NCBI GenBank assembly: GCA_964035575.1
Contig: OZ037860.1
Location: 1,202,689-1,266,688 of the forward strand
From: Rhynchopus sp. YZ270_cl-10
Taxonomy: Eukaryota > Euglenozoa > Diplonemea > Diplonemida > Diplonemidae
DNA length: 64,000 bases
Reading direction: 5' to 3'
The notes below the pieces were generated by a model, which did not search any database, was not told the DNA's origin, and saw only the letters and a list, made by a program, of their open reading frames with translations. Below, piece after piece: positions 44,794-55,222 of the stretch. Position 1 is the first letter of the stretch. Every line of letters starts with the position of its first letter. Position numbers and translations under genes: made by a program.

Positions 44794-45126
44794 AATACAC
44801 TTCCTTATTTTATATGTGTGTACAGAAGAGGTATATTCTCGTACTCCATTTTTTTTTTTCTCTTTTTGAATTTGCTTTTGGGTCACATGTTTCCATGTGT
44901 GCTCCTTCGAGCATTTTTTGAATCTATATTTTACCCCATTATTGATGTGTGCAGTGAAAACAGGCTTTTCCTGTTTCTGGTTCCTTTCAAGTTATATTTA
45001 TAGCCAAGGGGGTTACTTCACTGGATTTTGTTGTGCTGTGCGACAACGATTGTGATCAAGGTGATTGAGCACACAATTGGCTTATATTATTACATAACTG
45101 CACCTTGCATGTGATATATTTCATTA

Positions 45127-45160
45127 GGTGGCTAAGCACGAGAGGCTTAGGGTCATCGTA
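45127..45160 (+). repeat. best copy of the dispersed hairpin module
   Basis: GGTGGCTAAGC, loop ACGAGAG, then GCTTAGGGTCATCG. A six-pair perfect stem, CTAAGC with GCTTAG, and a seven-base loop. Confidence 0.65.
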
Positions 45161-45339
45161 TCAACTTTTTTTTCATTCCCTCCCTCTTTGTTCTTTTCCG
45201 GCTTTAGGTTTGATTTCTAAATATTTTTCTCCAAGATGCAGTACAACTCGTTCATCTTTATTTATTTATCTTTTTATTTAACTGCTATAAAGTTTCAGTG
45301 GAAAAAATAGCCGTGGAGTTTTTTTCAGGTTTTTCCTTA

Positions 45340-45446
45340 TTTCACGCCCAGGCTGGGCGTGAAATAAAGTTATTTTATTTTCACAGTGTATTTTGCACTG
45401 TAAAAACCTGGGCGTGAAAATCAAATGACTTTATTTCACGCCCAGG
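45340..45446. repeat. four alternating copies of TTTCACGCCCAG
   Basis: TTTCACGCCCAG at about 45340 and 45434; its reverse complement CTGGGCGTGAAA at about 45353 and 45409. An internal CACAGTG / CACTG pair lies between. A small foldback cluster. Confidence 0.65.
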
Positions 45447-45539
45447 GTCAACGTGGGTTTTTCCACACAAGTGTTTTTTGTGCCTGTTCACCACACCCTA
45501 GGTACCATTCTGGGACCAAAAAATCAAAAAAAGCAAGAA

Positions 45540-45770
45540 TTGGGCTGTTTTGAGCATCACATATTTATTACCCGGTCATTTTCATCTACCTGTACATTCT
45601 GTGTATGGCCAGCGCCTTAGCAAAAATTCGAAAAATCTCAAAAAACGAAAATAACATTTTTTCGTGAAAATTTCGACCCCTGAGTTGGGTCTTTGGGAAC
45701 CCAAAAATGCAAAAAAACGCAAAAATCGGGTGTTTTGACCATCTGGGGCTTCGCCAAATACACTTCTGCA
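45540..45770. repeat. inverted copy of a module from the 3.1-kb element
   Basis: The reverse complement reads CCCCAGATGGTCAAAACACC, then TTTTTTGCATTTTTGGG, then CCCAACTCAGGGGTCGAAA. It aligns well with 14415-14500 of the transposon-like element. Confidence 0.65.
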
Positions 45771-45864
45771 GCCGTCTGCCCTTTTTATGCTCTTAATTGC
45801 CATGCCTCTGCACATCCATCCATTTTTTCCACTTCAACTTTATACCATGTTAAATAAAATATTG

Positions 45865-46010
45865 TATTAAATGAAAATCAGGCAGATTTTCACTTGTGGG
45901 TGACTTTTTCACTCGTTTCTATTACTTCACTCGCTTCGCTCGTGAAGTAAAACAACTCGTGAAAAAGTCACCCACGCGTGAAAATCAAGCGATCTGATTT
46001 TCATTTAATA
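45865..46010. mobile_element. 146-bp multi-arm foldback element
   Basis: The outer 17-bp arms (TATTAAATGAAAATCAG) are perfectly inverted. A second perfect pair is GTGGGTGACTTTTTCAC / GTGAAAAAGTCACCCAC, and an inner pair is TTACTTCAC / GTGAAGTAA around TCGCTTCGCTC. Confidence 0.7.
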
Positions 46011-46110
46011 AATAGCTATTTTTTTTGTCAACACTGTTGTTGGAAACTGAACATAGTTAAACCAACGATAGATTCTCTGCATTTATTCGGTACGGCCAGT
46101 CATTGTACCA

Positions 46111-46150
46111 AGGTACACTGTTCACGAGAGGGCTTTGTATTTCAAGTCAA
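46111..46150 (+). repeat. hairpin-module relative (GTTCACGAGAGGGC)
   Basis: AGGTACACTGTTCACGAGAG, then GGCTTTGTATTTCAAGTCAA. Matches copies at 23067 and 36596. Confidence 0.55.
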
Positions 46151-48033
46151 CGTTATTATTATGCATGCATCTCTCTCCCTCTCTTGACGACCCTTCTGTA
46201 CAGACTGGCGTCCCTGATTTGTCTGCTTATTTCTCTCCCCCTTTCGCCCCTTCCCGCCTTTGTTCAAGGTGGCTAATATGAGGTTTAATACCATTTGTAC
46301 TTTTTTCCTCCTTTTCGCAGGCATAAACATGCCTTGCCGCAGTAGTGCCGTGTTACCCACGTCCAAAAGGCTTTCCAGTCTGTTGTCGCGCGGTGTGCAA
46401 ACCTAAATATTCTACAGTAAAAGAAATGCTCCTTTGCCCCTTTTTTTCCCTGTCCCCAAAAAGAGGGAATAGGTTTCCTTCACATTTGTGGTTCACAAAA
46501 GTGTATCTCTTTTGAGAAAATCATTGACGCCGTCCCTGTTGCTGCCGTGTACTGCGGTTTCTTGGTCTACGCAGGGGGTTACACATAGGGGACAAGCAGC
46601 CCTAAAAATCTTTGACACGAGGGGATCACAGACAGCGCACATCTCCCCTCAGTATGTGGGTTTTTTGCTTAATTGTGTAATGTGAAGACCTAGATATGCA
46701 TCACAACCAACCTTCAGGTCAGTGCAATGACTATCATACGGTATAGCTGGCTTGAGGTGAAACCCCAACCAAGGCAAGCCCGACATACCAGCCTATATTA
46801 GCACCGTCTGTAGTTACCCGAACACCGTTTTTTTTTTTTTTTTTTTGCTTGCGTTGCGACCTTGCGCGGGGGTGTTTCAGTGGGGTGGTCCGGGACGTGA
46901 AGTGGAATGCGGATGCTGCAAAAAAAATGCAACCAGGGATACCAAGAAGGGGAGGGAAAGGGAGGAGACGTTGCTGGCGATGTCTCTATACGGCCCCACT
47001 GACTTCTCTTGCGTCTTCTTGATGCAGGGTGCACGGTGTGTGTCCATTGGTGTGCGGGGGAGGGGGGAGGGGTTTTCCCACATTCAACTTCTCTTTTGCA
47101 TTCCGTTGAGAAGGCTCCTTGATAGCAGTGCATTCGTTCATTTGTATCTTTTTTTTGATGTCCACAGGGTATCCGCGTCTGTTGAGCAGCGCTCTTTGTG
47201 AATGAGAGAGAGGTTGCGTGTGGAGGTGATCTTTGCGCTGACACAAAGAGAGAATAAGCAGGCAGGATATATGGACGGTACCTAGCCACACACTGCACTT
47301 CACAGAGGTTCAACAATTGATCCTGCCTGTGCACAGTGGTGTGGTACCTCCCCTAGGGGTCTGGGAGGGGTGCTGGGTTTGCCACATCAAACAGAGAGTG
47401 CGTGAAGACACTGCTCGAATATGACGTCTCGGGGTGGGTTGCAGATAGTGCTGAATGTACGCAGTTGTCGTCTCCTCAGGGGAGGAATGGGGTGGAACAG
47501 AGTTGCTTCAAGTTTGCATAGGGGTTGGGTTGCAGGTTGGGGTGGGGGAGAGAGGTACAGAGCTGACACCCCCCGCATCCCATACATACATGCCACCGCA
47601 TGCAGGGCTAGCCTTGTGTGTGTGTGTTGCCTGGTGTGTGTGTGGTTGATAGGGGCTTGGGTGTCTATCTTATGGATGTGGTGATCCTTGGTTAGTGGAG
47701 TGAGGGGGGAGAGGGAGAGAGAGAGAGGGAGGCTTGGCTATGCAGTTTGTGGCCGCGAATAGGTTTGTGGGCGCCGGGATTGCTAATGCCGTTGCTGTAA
47801 CTGCTATCAAAGGTGCAGCCGTTTGGGTTGTTGGGATCAAAAGGCCTCTTTCTGGGGTAATAATGGGGTGAAAGGGGGTATATTCGGCAGGATGCTTCGG
47901 CTGTGATATTGCGGCATTGCGGAAATAAAAAAGGTGAAATCCCTGAACGAAGACGATTTTATACTCCATATTTAGACAAATGTCCAGAGGCGCTGAATCT
48001 CTCAGTTTTTTCCCCGACTGAGATGCGTTTTAA

Positions 48034-48074
48034 ACTTTTTTTTTTGCCGTTTCACAAAACCTATCAAACAGCAG
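48034..48074 (+). promoter_or_regulatory. T-rich tract and CAAACAGCAG before the formin
   Basis: ACTTTTTTTTTTTGCCGTTT leads to AG at 48070-48071 and CAG at 48072-48074, about 27-30 bases before an in-frame ATG at 48101. This favours 48101 over the ATG at 48023, which lies before the tract. Confidence 0.45.
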
Positions 48075-48100
48075 TACACGATAGCGGGGTTGAAAAAACG

Positions 48101-51100
48101 ATGAAGGACGTACAGAACATGTCGCCCCGTGAGGCGCTGGAGGCCTTGGGGATGTCCGACCCGGGGACGAGAGAGCAGAGCACTTTGGCGTTTGCGTTGC
48201 GGCAGAAGGTTGATAAGGACGCAGACTTTGCGGAAGGGGTGGTGGAGGAGGGTGGGCTGCACACCATCCTGGATGTGATGAAGGGGGCGGGGCAGGCTAC
48301 GGGGTACTTTTTGGATGTGATTTGCGGGTTGTTGTTGTACACAACAGGGTTGGAGCAGCTGCTGGTCCAGCCAGACATTGTCGAGCGAATATGGAAGCTC
48401 GTGGTTGAACACGATGCGAACGGTGATGCAGTCATCCGTGTCGCCCGCCCTGCTGTCCAAATCCTAATCATCACCATAAAATTTCTTGGCCAGCAAGGTG
48501 ACGATGCCTCCTCCTGGATCAATGAAGACCCAGACAAAAAGATTCCTATCACCGGCCGCAAAATCGTCCACCGCGCTGCCAAAAAGCTTGTCAAAGATGG
48601 GATCAAATCGTACGAAGGGCTTTGCTCGCTCCTTAACACCAAGGAGTTAAACCTTCAAACCAATGTTCTCGGATTGTTGGTAATTTTGGTGCAAAAGAGT
48701 ATGGCAGAAAGTCGTTACAAAGCGAAGAAGCTACTCTTTATGTGGCATCAATGCGGTTTATTGACGAAGGTGGATGCGATGAACAGTGGAACTGTAGATG
48801 AGACGTTATCACGTTTATTGAAGACTTTCAAACAGCTTCGCGACACGGTAAAGATTCCACAGTGCTGGATTGCTTCTACTAGAAACTGCCAGATGTTTGA
48901 GAAGGAAAAGCACGCCTACGACCAGGTTAATTCCGAGGTTTTCCTGCATCAACAACAAATTGGCCGCATCCGTGAAGCCCGCGCGCAAATCCTCAAATCC
49001 CAAGAAGCCGCCCGGTCTCTCTCTCTCCAATGCGGCACATCGCCCAACTACCACCCTACTGCACGCTTTTCGGAGGGTGGAGGGATCACCCTGCCTACCC
49101 CAGGCTCTCCTGTTCCAAAGCACATTCTTCAGGCCACCCATTCCATTCAGACTGCAGACCTTTCGCTTATCAGAGGAAAGGCATTTGACAACTATAAGAA
49201 CGCAGTGGATCTTTCGTCCTTCATTGAAAAGGTCGCTGGGAACACCGAAGAAGTGCAAAAAGGGCCTGTCAAAGGGAGCGGCAAAACGAAGGGTGCACGC
49301 TTCGACGACGACACCACAGAATCCGAGGCCAGTAGCGAAGACCTCCCCCCCCCTTCCGATGAGTCGTCTGATTCCACCTCAGATTCTGACTCTGAATCAC
49401 TCCCCCCACCCTCCGAGGAGGACTCAAGCGACTCCGAACCTCCACCAGACCCTCAACAACCCGGTGGAGGGGGAGGAGGAGGAGCTAAGGCTGGCGCTGG
49501 GCCCACCCCATCTGGTACACAACCTATAGGAGGGCCTACCGAATTCGACCCCGTGACAGGAGCTCCGGTCGTAGAGCCTGCGGCAACGGGAGGAGGTGGA
49601 GGAGGGCCTGGTGTAGCGCCGCCCCCACCACCCCCACCTACAACAGGGGGAACCGGAGCTCCAGTAGCTCCTCCTGCGGTGGGTGCGAAAGGGAAGAAGA
49701 CTGTGCCCCCGCCACCAGGAAAGGGAAAAGGTAAGAAGGGTGCTGCAGGGCCTAAGGTGCAGTGGTGGAAGCATGGAAAGCCGAAGCAGGCGCTGCGGGT
49801 TTTTCATTGGGAGAAGGTGCAGGTGGGTGATGAAAAGGCGAGCGGGACGATTTGGGGGAAAGTGCATTTTGAATATGATTGCTCATTCGATTTAGAAGAT
49901 TTTGTGAAGAATTTCCAGGCAAAAGCAGCAGGGGCAAAGAAGCCAAAGGGGCCAACAAAGCCGGAAAAGATTGAGATGATGGACAGCAAGAAGTTTCAGA
50001 ATATCTCTATCATGCTTCATAAGATGCCTGCGATTGAGGATATCAAAAGGGGTCTTGACCTTCTCAACACTGACGTCCTTCCTCGCGACTGTCTTGAATC
50101 TTTGAAAGCTCAGGTATGAAATAAAAAAATGACAAAAAATTCCCACAAAAAAGATCCCCAACGAAGAAGAGGAGGAAATGTTCGTCAGCAAAATCGCGGA
50201 GAAGGAAGCGAGGGGCGAAGAGTGGGAGAAGCCAGAGTCCTTCTTTATGATGATCTACCAGTATGTCCTCATTTTCTTCTTTCATTTCCTTGAAAGTGTT
50301 TGTTTTTCTTTATCTGGATCCAAGATGGATGTGGTCTTTTTACCCATCGGTACCGCAATAACCAACACACACCCTCAATGGGGGGCATATTCTGCGCAAG
50401 AATTACCCCCTATTAGTTATCAAATATACCCTCAAGTGGGCTATACTCCGTTCAGGCGGTATCCACTCTAAATGCCTGTGCATTCGTTACCAAACTATAT
50501 TCGCAGATACAACAGCGCGATCTTCCGTAAGCGTGCCGAGTCGTGGCTCTTCTCGCTTGATTGGGGTGAAATGATTGTCAACATCGAGAAGCCGCTCCAC
50601 AAACTGCAGACCGCAATCCAATCCGTTCTCGACAGCGATTCGCTCACCTTTGTTATGGGTATGCCAGAGAAGGCGCAACACAACGATACGTCGTCATTTT
50701 TTTTCTTCTATCAATTGCCCGCTATCATAATAGCTCTGTGTCTATGCGAGATTTTTAAAAAAAAAACCTTTTCAAAACAGGAATCCTTCTCGGCTTTGGG
50801 AATACAATGAACGCAGGGACCGCCAAGGGGAACGCAGGCGCGTTCAGTCCCAAAACACTTACCCAACTTGAGGCGGCGCGTGACCGGTCTGGTAAGGTCA
50901 ACCTTCTGCAGCACCTTGTGCACTGTGTGAAGAAACAGAGGGAGGAGTGTCTTGCGTTACCGAATGAGCTGAAGACGACTTTAAAGGGTGTTCATGTCAT
51001 TAAGTATGAAGATTTAGATAAAGCGTTTACAGACTCTCAGAGTGCGTTGAAGAAGTTTACGACGCAGAGCAAGGCTGTGGTTCAGTTCCTCGAGAAGAAC

Positions 51101-51439
51101 GGTGCGGGAAGTGATCCGTACATCTCCATCATGGAAACCTTCAAGCAGACCGCAGAAGGCCAACTCGAGTCCCTCCAGGCAGAGTGCTCAAAAATGAAGG
51201 AAGACTTCATCTCAATCCTCCGCCTCTGGTCCGCACCCAAAAAGGTCATTGACAAGCCACAGCCAGAGGAGTTCTTCGGCGCCTTAGTCCCCTTCCTCGA
51301 AAAGTTTAAAACAGAGGCAGACACAATTCAAAAAGAACAAAGCAAGAAGAAGGGCAATACTGGAAAGAAAATTACCGGGAAAAAGGATGATATTGACGCC
51401 ATTGTTGGGTCTATTACGGAAGGGATTGTTGCGAGTTAA
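48101..51439 (+). CDS. formin with ARM-type N-terminal half, FH1 and FH2 domains (four exons)
   Basis: Exons 48101-50113, 50154-50260, 50507-50658 and 50781-51439; junction phases agree at each intron. About 976 residues. The first 370 residues are helical ARM-like sequence resembling the GBD/FH3 region. An acidic Ser/Pro-rich stretch follows, then an FH1 with proline runs (VAPPPPPPPTTGG), then FH2 starting KQALRVFHWEKVQ with GTIWGKV. It continues IPNEEEEEMF across intron 1, RAESWLF across intron 2, and GILLGFGNTMNAGTAKGNAG after intron 3, the classical FH2 knob region. Formins nucleate and elongate unbranched actin filaments. The C-terminus is a basic tail without a clear DAD. The first intron is only 40 bases. 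The frame is open upstream to 47903, and the ATG at 48023 would add 26 residues. Confidence 0.92.
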
Positions 51440-52397
51440 AAAAAAAAGAACTCTTTTTTTTTTTTTAAAGCGAATCTGCCATTTGCGGGATCTCTTTTGT
51501 AGCGAAAAATGCAAAAAAAACAAAACAAAAAAGGGGGGTAATGAATTATGAGGGGGGTAAGTTAGGGGAGACAACGTTGGGAGATATCCTGTTTACCACA
51601 AAAAAAAAGGGGTACTTCGGGGATTGTCAACGAAAGAGGATCCAAGCAAAAAAAAAAAAAAACTTCATTTTTTTTTGGTCCTGGGCTGGACCTTAAATTG
51701 CACCCGGGGGTCCGTTCCTCCAGAAACTCTATGAAGGTGTTGACCGCTCGAACCGATGTCTCCTACCTGAGAGATTACAAAACAGGAGGCGAGGAGGGGT
51801 ATGCGGGGCGTTTTTGTGCCTTCAGGGTCTTTTTGTTTTTCAGCAACCCTGCCTCTCCTATATCACCAGTGCATAGCCTTTGTCTTTCTGTTGGGGTATG
51901 CGGGACTTCCCCTAGTCCTCAGGGTCTAAACGCCCCTGCCCTCTTTTATGCAAGTTCACCCTGGCAGGGTATATAAATGCTGGGTCAGGCTGGCCCCCCT
52001 ATGCTATGATGGGTGCTCGCACCCGGAGCATAAATGGCCAGCGGTCAGGCCAGAGTCGCTCTACGGAGTCTCTCTGCCACGCCTTTGGGTTACGGTGTGC
52101 TGCCTGTAAGGACGTCCATGTATATCCCTAAGAGAAAGGGTGAGGCCCAACTGTCGGTACAGCATGGGGCGCCAAGAGAGAGATGTTGTGACCCCCCCGC
52201 CCACCCCTTTTGTGTTTTTGGGTTTCTGCTCTCTTGTGTAGACTATCGTGCATCAAGCGTTGGGTGCAGCGAACTGCAGTACCTGTAAGCTCACAACTCT
52301 TCAACGGAAGGTGGGCCGCCGGCTGTCGAGCGGTTGTGAACCGCCCTCGTTCTCTTACGGTACGGGCCAGTCATTAGGTTTCCTTTTTACATCTTCT

Positions 52398-52494
52398 GTT
52401 GTTGGCCGCAGGGTACTTGTGCTTTCATCCGGATGGCTGGCATCGTACGTGGGTCAGTCGGAGGTGCCTGCATTAATAACTTCACTTTTTTTCC
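52398..52494 (+). repeat. 97-bp repeat identical to 28011-28107
   Basis: Second exact copy of the GTTGTTGGCCGCAGGGTAC to CTTCACTTTTTTTCC segment. Confidence 0.85.
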
Positions 52495-53104
52495 AAGACA
52501 CGAAAGAAAAAGCAGAGAATCCAAAAAAAAAAAATGGTGCATTTGTTTGCACAAGAGAAACCCCCTCCTCCTCCCCATCCTATACTATCGTGTTCTTATT
52601 CCTTTTTTTATAAAAAATGAAAGATTTTTTGAAGCAGAATGGGGTCTTTTCGGGGCGTTCTAACTTTCCCGTCAAGGCTTTTGCGCGGACCCTCTTTTTG
52701 GTGGCACTGCTTCAATTAGGTTGGGGGAAATGATTGTGTTGATGCAGGCTTGCAGTTTTCCTAGCGTCCCAGAGGCGCTTTTTGCACTATCAAAACTTCA
52801 CTTTATAGATGATGTCTCAAGAATGAGAGGGCTTGACCCATCCAATGCACTTCAACCTTCTATTCAGTAGAATAGAAAATATCTGAAATATACCCTTTTG
52901 TACAACGGCACCCACCTCTACCCAAAAGAGAAGAAGTCACCGCATCTTTTTTTGTTCTCCCCCAGATGGATTTTTGCACGAGGCATATTCATCTTATATT
53001 TTTTGAAAGAATATGAAATAAAGATGTAGAAGAGACCTGTTTTGAGAAAAAAAAAAAGTACTTTCTTGATTTGCGTCTATTTGTTTTCATTAGCAGGAGG
53101 TCAG

Positions 53105-53224
53105 ATGGTGATTAGGACAGAGTTTCAGGCAGATCTGTATTCCTTCGTGGAGTTACCACAGCAGGGTTGCCTTACGGCAGCCTATCTTGAAGAGGACGGG
53201 AAATCTTTTGAACTTGCGTCGTGA
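53105..53224 (+). other. possible 39-codon ORF or orphan exon
   Basis: ATG at 53105 follows GCAGGAGGTCAG. The encoded RTEFQADLYSFVELPQQG has balanced composition. No homolog recognised, so this is weak. Confidence 0.2.
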
Positions 53225-53484
53225 TGAGGATCGATGATTGCAATTATTCTCCTTGAATGAGGAATGCCTAGTAGGCGCAAGTCATCAGCTTGCACTGATT
53301 ACGTCCCTGCACTCAAGGGTGTCTCTGTTTTATTTGCTATTCCAACACTCTGGGGGGTTCGATAACCCACGGAATGGCAGTGCCTGCGTCCCAGAGGCGT
53401 TTTGCACTATGAACATCACTTTCCCCCCCCTCTCGGGTGATGGGGTTTTGCATGTGTTCTTTGTGGTCACTGCAGCACGCTACG

Positions 53485-53504
53485 CTTGCCTTCCGCCACT
53501 GCAG
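53485..53504 (+). promoter_or_regulatory. acceptor-like CTTGCCTTCCGCCACTGCAG before H2B
   Basis: AG at 53503-53504, 28 bases before the ATG; another TGCAG ends at 53475. Candidate splice acceptor. Confidence 0.4.
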
Positions 53505-53531
53505 ACAACAGAGCTACCTACACACAACACA

Positions 53532-54257
53532 ATGGCGGGTGGGTTTGGTGGGTTTGGAGCTAGTGGTGGTGGGTTTGGAGCTGGTGGCGGGTTTGGAGGA
53601 GGTGGTGGATTTGGTGCCGCCCCTGGTGGTGGGTTCGGTGCCGCTGCCAATACCGGTGGGTTTGGCGGAGGAGGGTTTGGAGGTGGTGGGTTTGGTGCCG
53701 CCCCTGGTGGCGGGTTTGGTACCGGTGTCGGTGGGACTGACAACAGGACTAGTGGCCAGTTCGCGCCGTTTGCCGCGACGCCCCAAGCAACCCCGCAGCC
53801 ACAACAGCCATACCAGCCGCAACGGAGCATTAAAAAAAAGGGGATGAAGATGAGGAATGAGATGAAGCCTCGTCGCAAGAAGAGCTACAGCAGCTTTGCC
53901 ATCTATGTGCGCAAGCTGCTCCACAAAAACTACACACCGAAAACGGGTCCGCGGGGGCCGAGGGGGAGACCCCGGTGCGGCGTCAGCTTCTCGTCGGCGG
54001 GAATGGGCATTATGGACTCCTTCCTGATGGACTCCTTTGAACGTTTTGCCTCTGAGGCCAGCCGCGTCGCCCACTTCCACGACAAGAAGACCCTCTGCGT
54101 ACGCTCCATGGTGGCAGCCCTGAAGATGACATTACCCGACGAGCTCGCAAGTCATGCCCTTTCTGCTGGAGTTGCTGCCGTCCATAAGTACGAGAAAGCT
54201 CGCGAAGCTAAAAATCCAAAAAAGAACAAAACCCCTAAGAGGAGTCCAAAAAAATGA
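53532..54257 (+). CDS. H2B: histone H2B with an FG-repeat N-terminal tail
   Basis: 241 residues, single exon, starting ACACAATGG. Residues 1-63 are Gly/Phe low complexity with ten FG dipeptides (GGFG, GGGFGAAP), as in FG nucleoporins. A Gln/Pro/Ala linker follows, then a basic stretch (MKMRNEMKPRRKK). From about 117 the H2B histone fold runs: KKSYSSFAIYVRKLL (alpha 1), GMGIMDSFLMDSFERFASEA (alpha 2), TLCVRSMVAALKMTLPDELA (loop 2 and alpha 3), SHALSAGVAAVHKYEKA (alpha C). Compared with ordinary H2B there is an extra Gly/Pro/Arg-rich insert (TGPRGPRGRPRCG) between alpha 1 and loop 1, and a Lys/Pro-rich C-terminal extension. H2B pairs with H2A in nucleosomes; the FG tail is not a known H2B feature. 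Initiation at the internal Met near 103 would give a conventional-length H2B. It could be a divergent variant rather than the main H2B. Confidence 0.9.
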   Translation: MAGGFGGFGASGGGFGAGGGFGGGGGFGAAPGGGFGAAANTGGFGGGGFGGGGFGAAPGGGFGTGVGGTDNRTSGQFAPFAATPQATPQPQQPYQPQRSIKKKGMKMRNEMKPRRKKSYSSFAIYVRKLLHKNYTPKTGPRGPRGRPRCGVSFSSAGMGIMDSFLMDSFERFASEASRVAHFHDKKTLCVRSMVAALKMTLPDELASHALSAGVAAVHKYEKAREAKNPKKNKTPKRSPKK

Positions 54258-54838
54258 AACCCATGAGGCTTTCGGCCTTTTGTGTGGACCAACAATGCAG
54301 GGAGGGGGGTAAATAAATACCGACACTGTTTATGAGTGTTTTTATCGCAGGCGGGGGGTGACCATCGTTTAGACTCATTTTTCCCCCCAAACCCCTGCAA
54401 TGCGCAATGTGGAGGTGCCTGATATAATATTATGATAGCGAATGTCATGAGCGTGTTCCCCTCCGCATCCCAACGCAAGGAGTCATCTGATGCCTGTAGC
54501 TAAAGCCATCCTTTCAAAATGGCGGCTTTGGCAAAAGTGTGCGCATATTTGCAGTGATTTACAACCAAAAGCTTTTTCACGTACGTTATGCCAAGGATAC
54601 CTCTGGTATTCCTAACCTGGTAGTGTTTTCTGCATTTTTTTGGTGGTAGAATTTTTCTGCGTATTGCACTGCACTTCTTAGATGCGTGTACTCCTTTTTC
54701 CCCCCCCTTCTTTTGGTGGCTAAGAGCTTGGCTAAGATTCTCTCCTTTTGGAGAGGTTTTTTTTCCTTTTTTTTTTCGTAACGTCACCAGGCGGTCACCT
54801 TACCCCCCATATACCCCTCTCCCCCTCGCACCGCTCTG

Positions 54839-54978
54839 ATGGTGGATGCATTGTGTATTGATGAGTGATGGGGGTTTTTTGCCTTTGCCGTCAGAATATT
54901 TACAGCTGTGTGTTTTGTGGTGTTCTGTTCTGATTGGGAAAAAAAATACGTCACCAAATACACAATGCACACCACCAT
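54839..54978. mobile_element. MITE copy B (TIR ATGCATTGTGTATT)
   Basis: ATGGTGGATGCATTGTGTAT at the left, inverted ATACACAATGCACACCACCA at the right. The core is shared with 43829-44000 (GTGTTCTGTTCTGATTGGGA). Confidence 0.75.
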
Positions 54979-55114
54979 TACTACTTCATTTCCCCCCACA
55001 CTCTCCCCCCATGCGGTAAACCTCCCTATTTTCTTAGATGCGCCCTTTAAGAAACACGGCCATTCACACAATGAAATACCAAACGATTATTCCAAAAAAA
55101 ATTCTGTCACACCC

Positions 55115-55132
55115 CCTCCCCTTTTCCCCTAG
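55115..55132 (+). promoter_or_regulatory. pyrimidine tract and CTAG before RRP41
   Basis: CCTCCCCTTTTCCCCTAG, followed by a second acceptor-like TTCATTTTTAG ending 55170, 53 bases before the ATG. Either could serve as a splice acceptor. Confidence 0.4.
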
Positions 55133-55222
55133 GCTTCCAGCTGTTGCGACCCTCTTTTGTTCATTTTTAGAAGCTTTTCAAAAAAAAATATACTTCACAG
55201 ACGGTACACATCAAACAAAACA

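Larger units (their letters stand above)
43333..48022. other. gene-poor 4.7-kb spacer with small inverted-repeat elements
   Basis: Holds two MITEs, two foldbacks, a transposon-module copy, GTGGAG modules (43468, 43650, 44106, 44156) and two hairpin modules. From 47387 to 48022 it becomes G-rich and may include untranslated leader or an unseen first exon of the formin. No supported ORF. Confidence 0.55.
51440..53502. other. intergenic with dispersed modules; one possible small exon
   Basis: Contains the 97-bp repeat (52398-52494), a TTCAGTAGAATAGAAA module (52862) and T-ended modules (about 52755 and 53380). A short in-frame stretch at 53105-53224 (MVIRTEFQADLYSFVELPQQ...) follows an acceptor-like TTTTCATTAGCAG. 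It looks coding-like but is only 39 codons with no partner found. ORFs near 51698 and 52034 have no recognisable domain. Confidence 0.5.
54258..55222. other. intergenic with one MITE
   Basis: Holds MITE copy B, and a GTGGCTAAGAGCTTGGCTAA relative of the hairpin module near 54717. CCCCTTTTCCCCTAG ends at 55132 and CATTTTTAG at 55170, two acceptor-like sites upstream of the next gene. Confidence 0.55.

Noticed and set aside
16400-46150. tRNA genes at the GGTTCATC tails of the hairpin modules
   Set aside because: The tail resembles a T-arm only superficially. There is no cloverleaf, no acceptor stem and no B-box consensus. I found no convincing tRNA or rRNA gene by eye.
47903-48100. Upstream extension of the formin frame
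   Set aside because: Begins without ATG, and the only upstream ATG (48023) precedes a T tract with an acceptor-like AG. The ATG at 48101 is favoured, though the upstream start remains possible.
51698-52288. ORFs between the formin and H2B
   Set aside because: Unremarkable composition, no domains, and the downstream part overlaps the 97-bp repeat.
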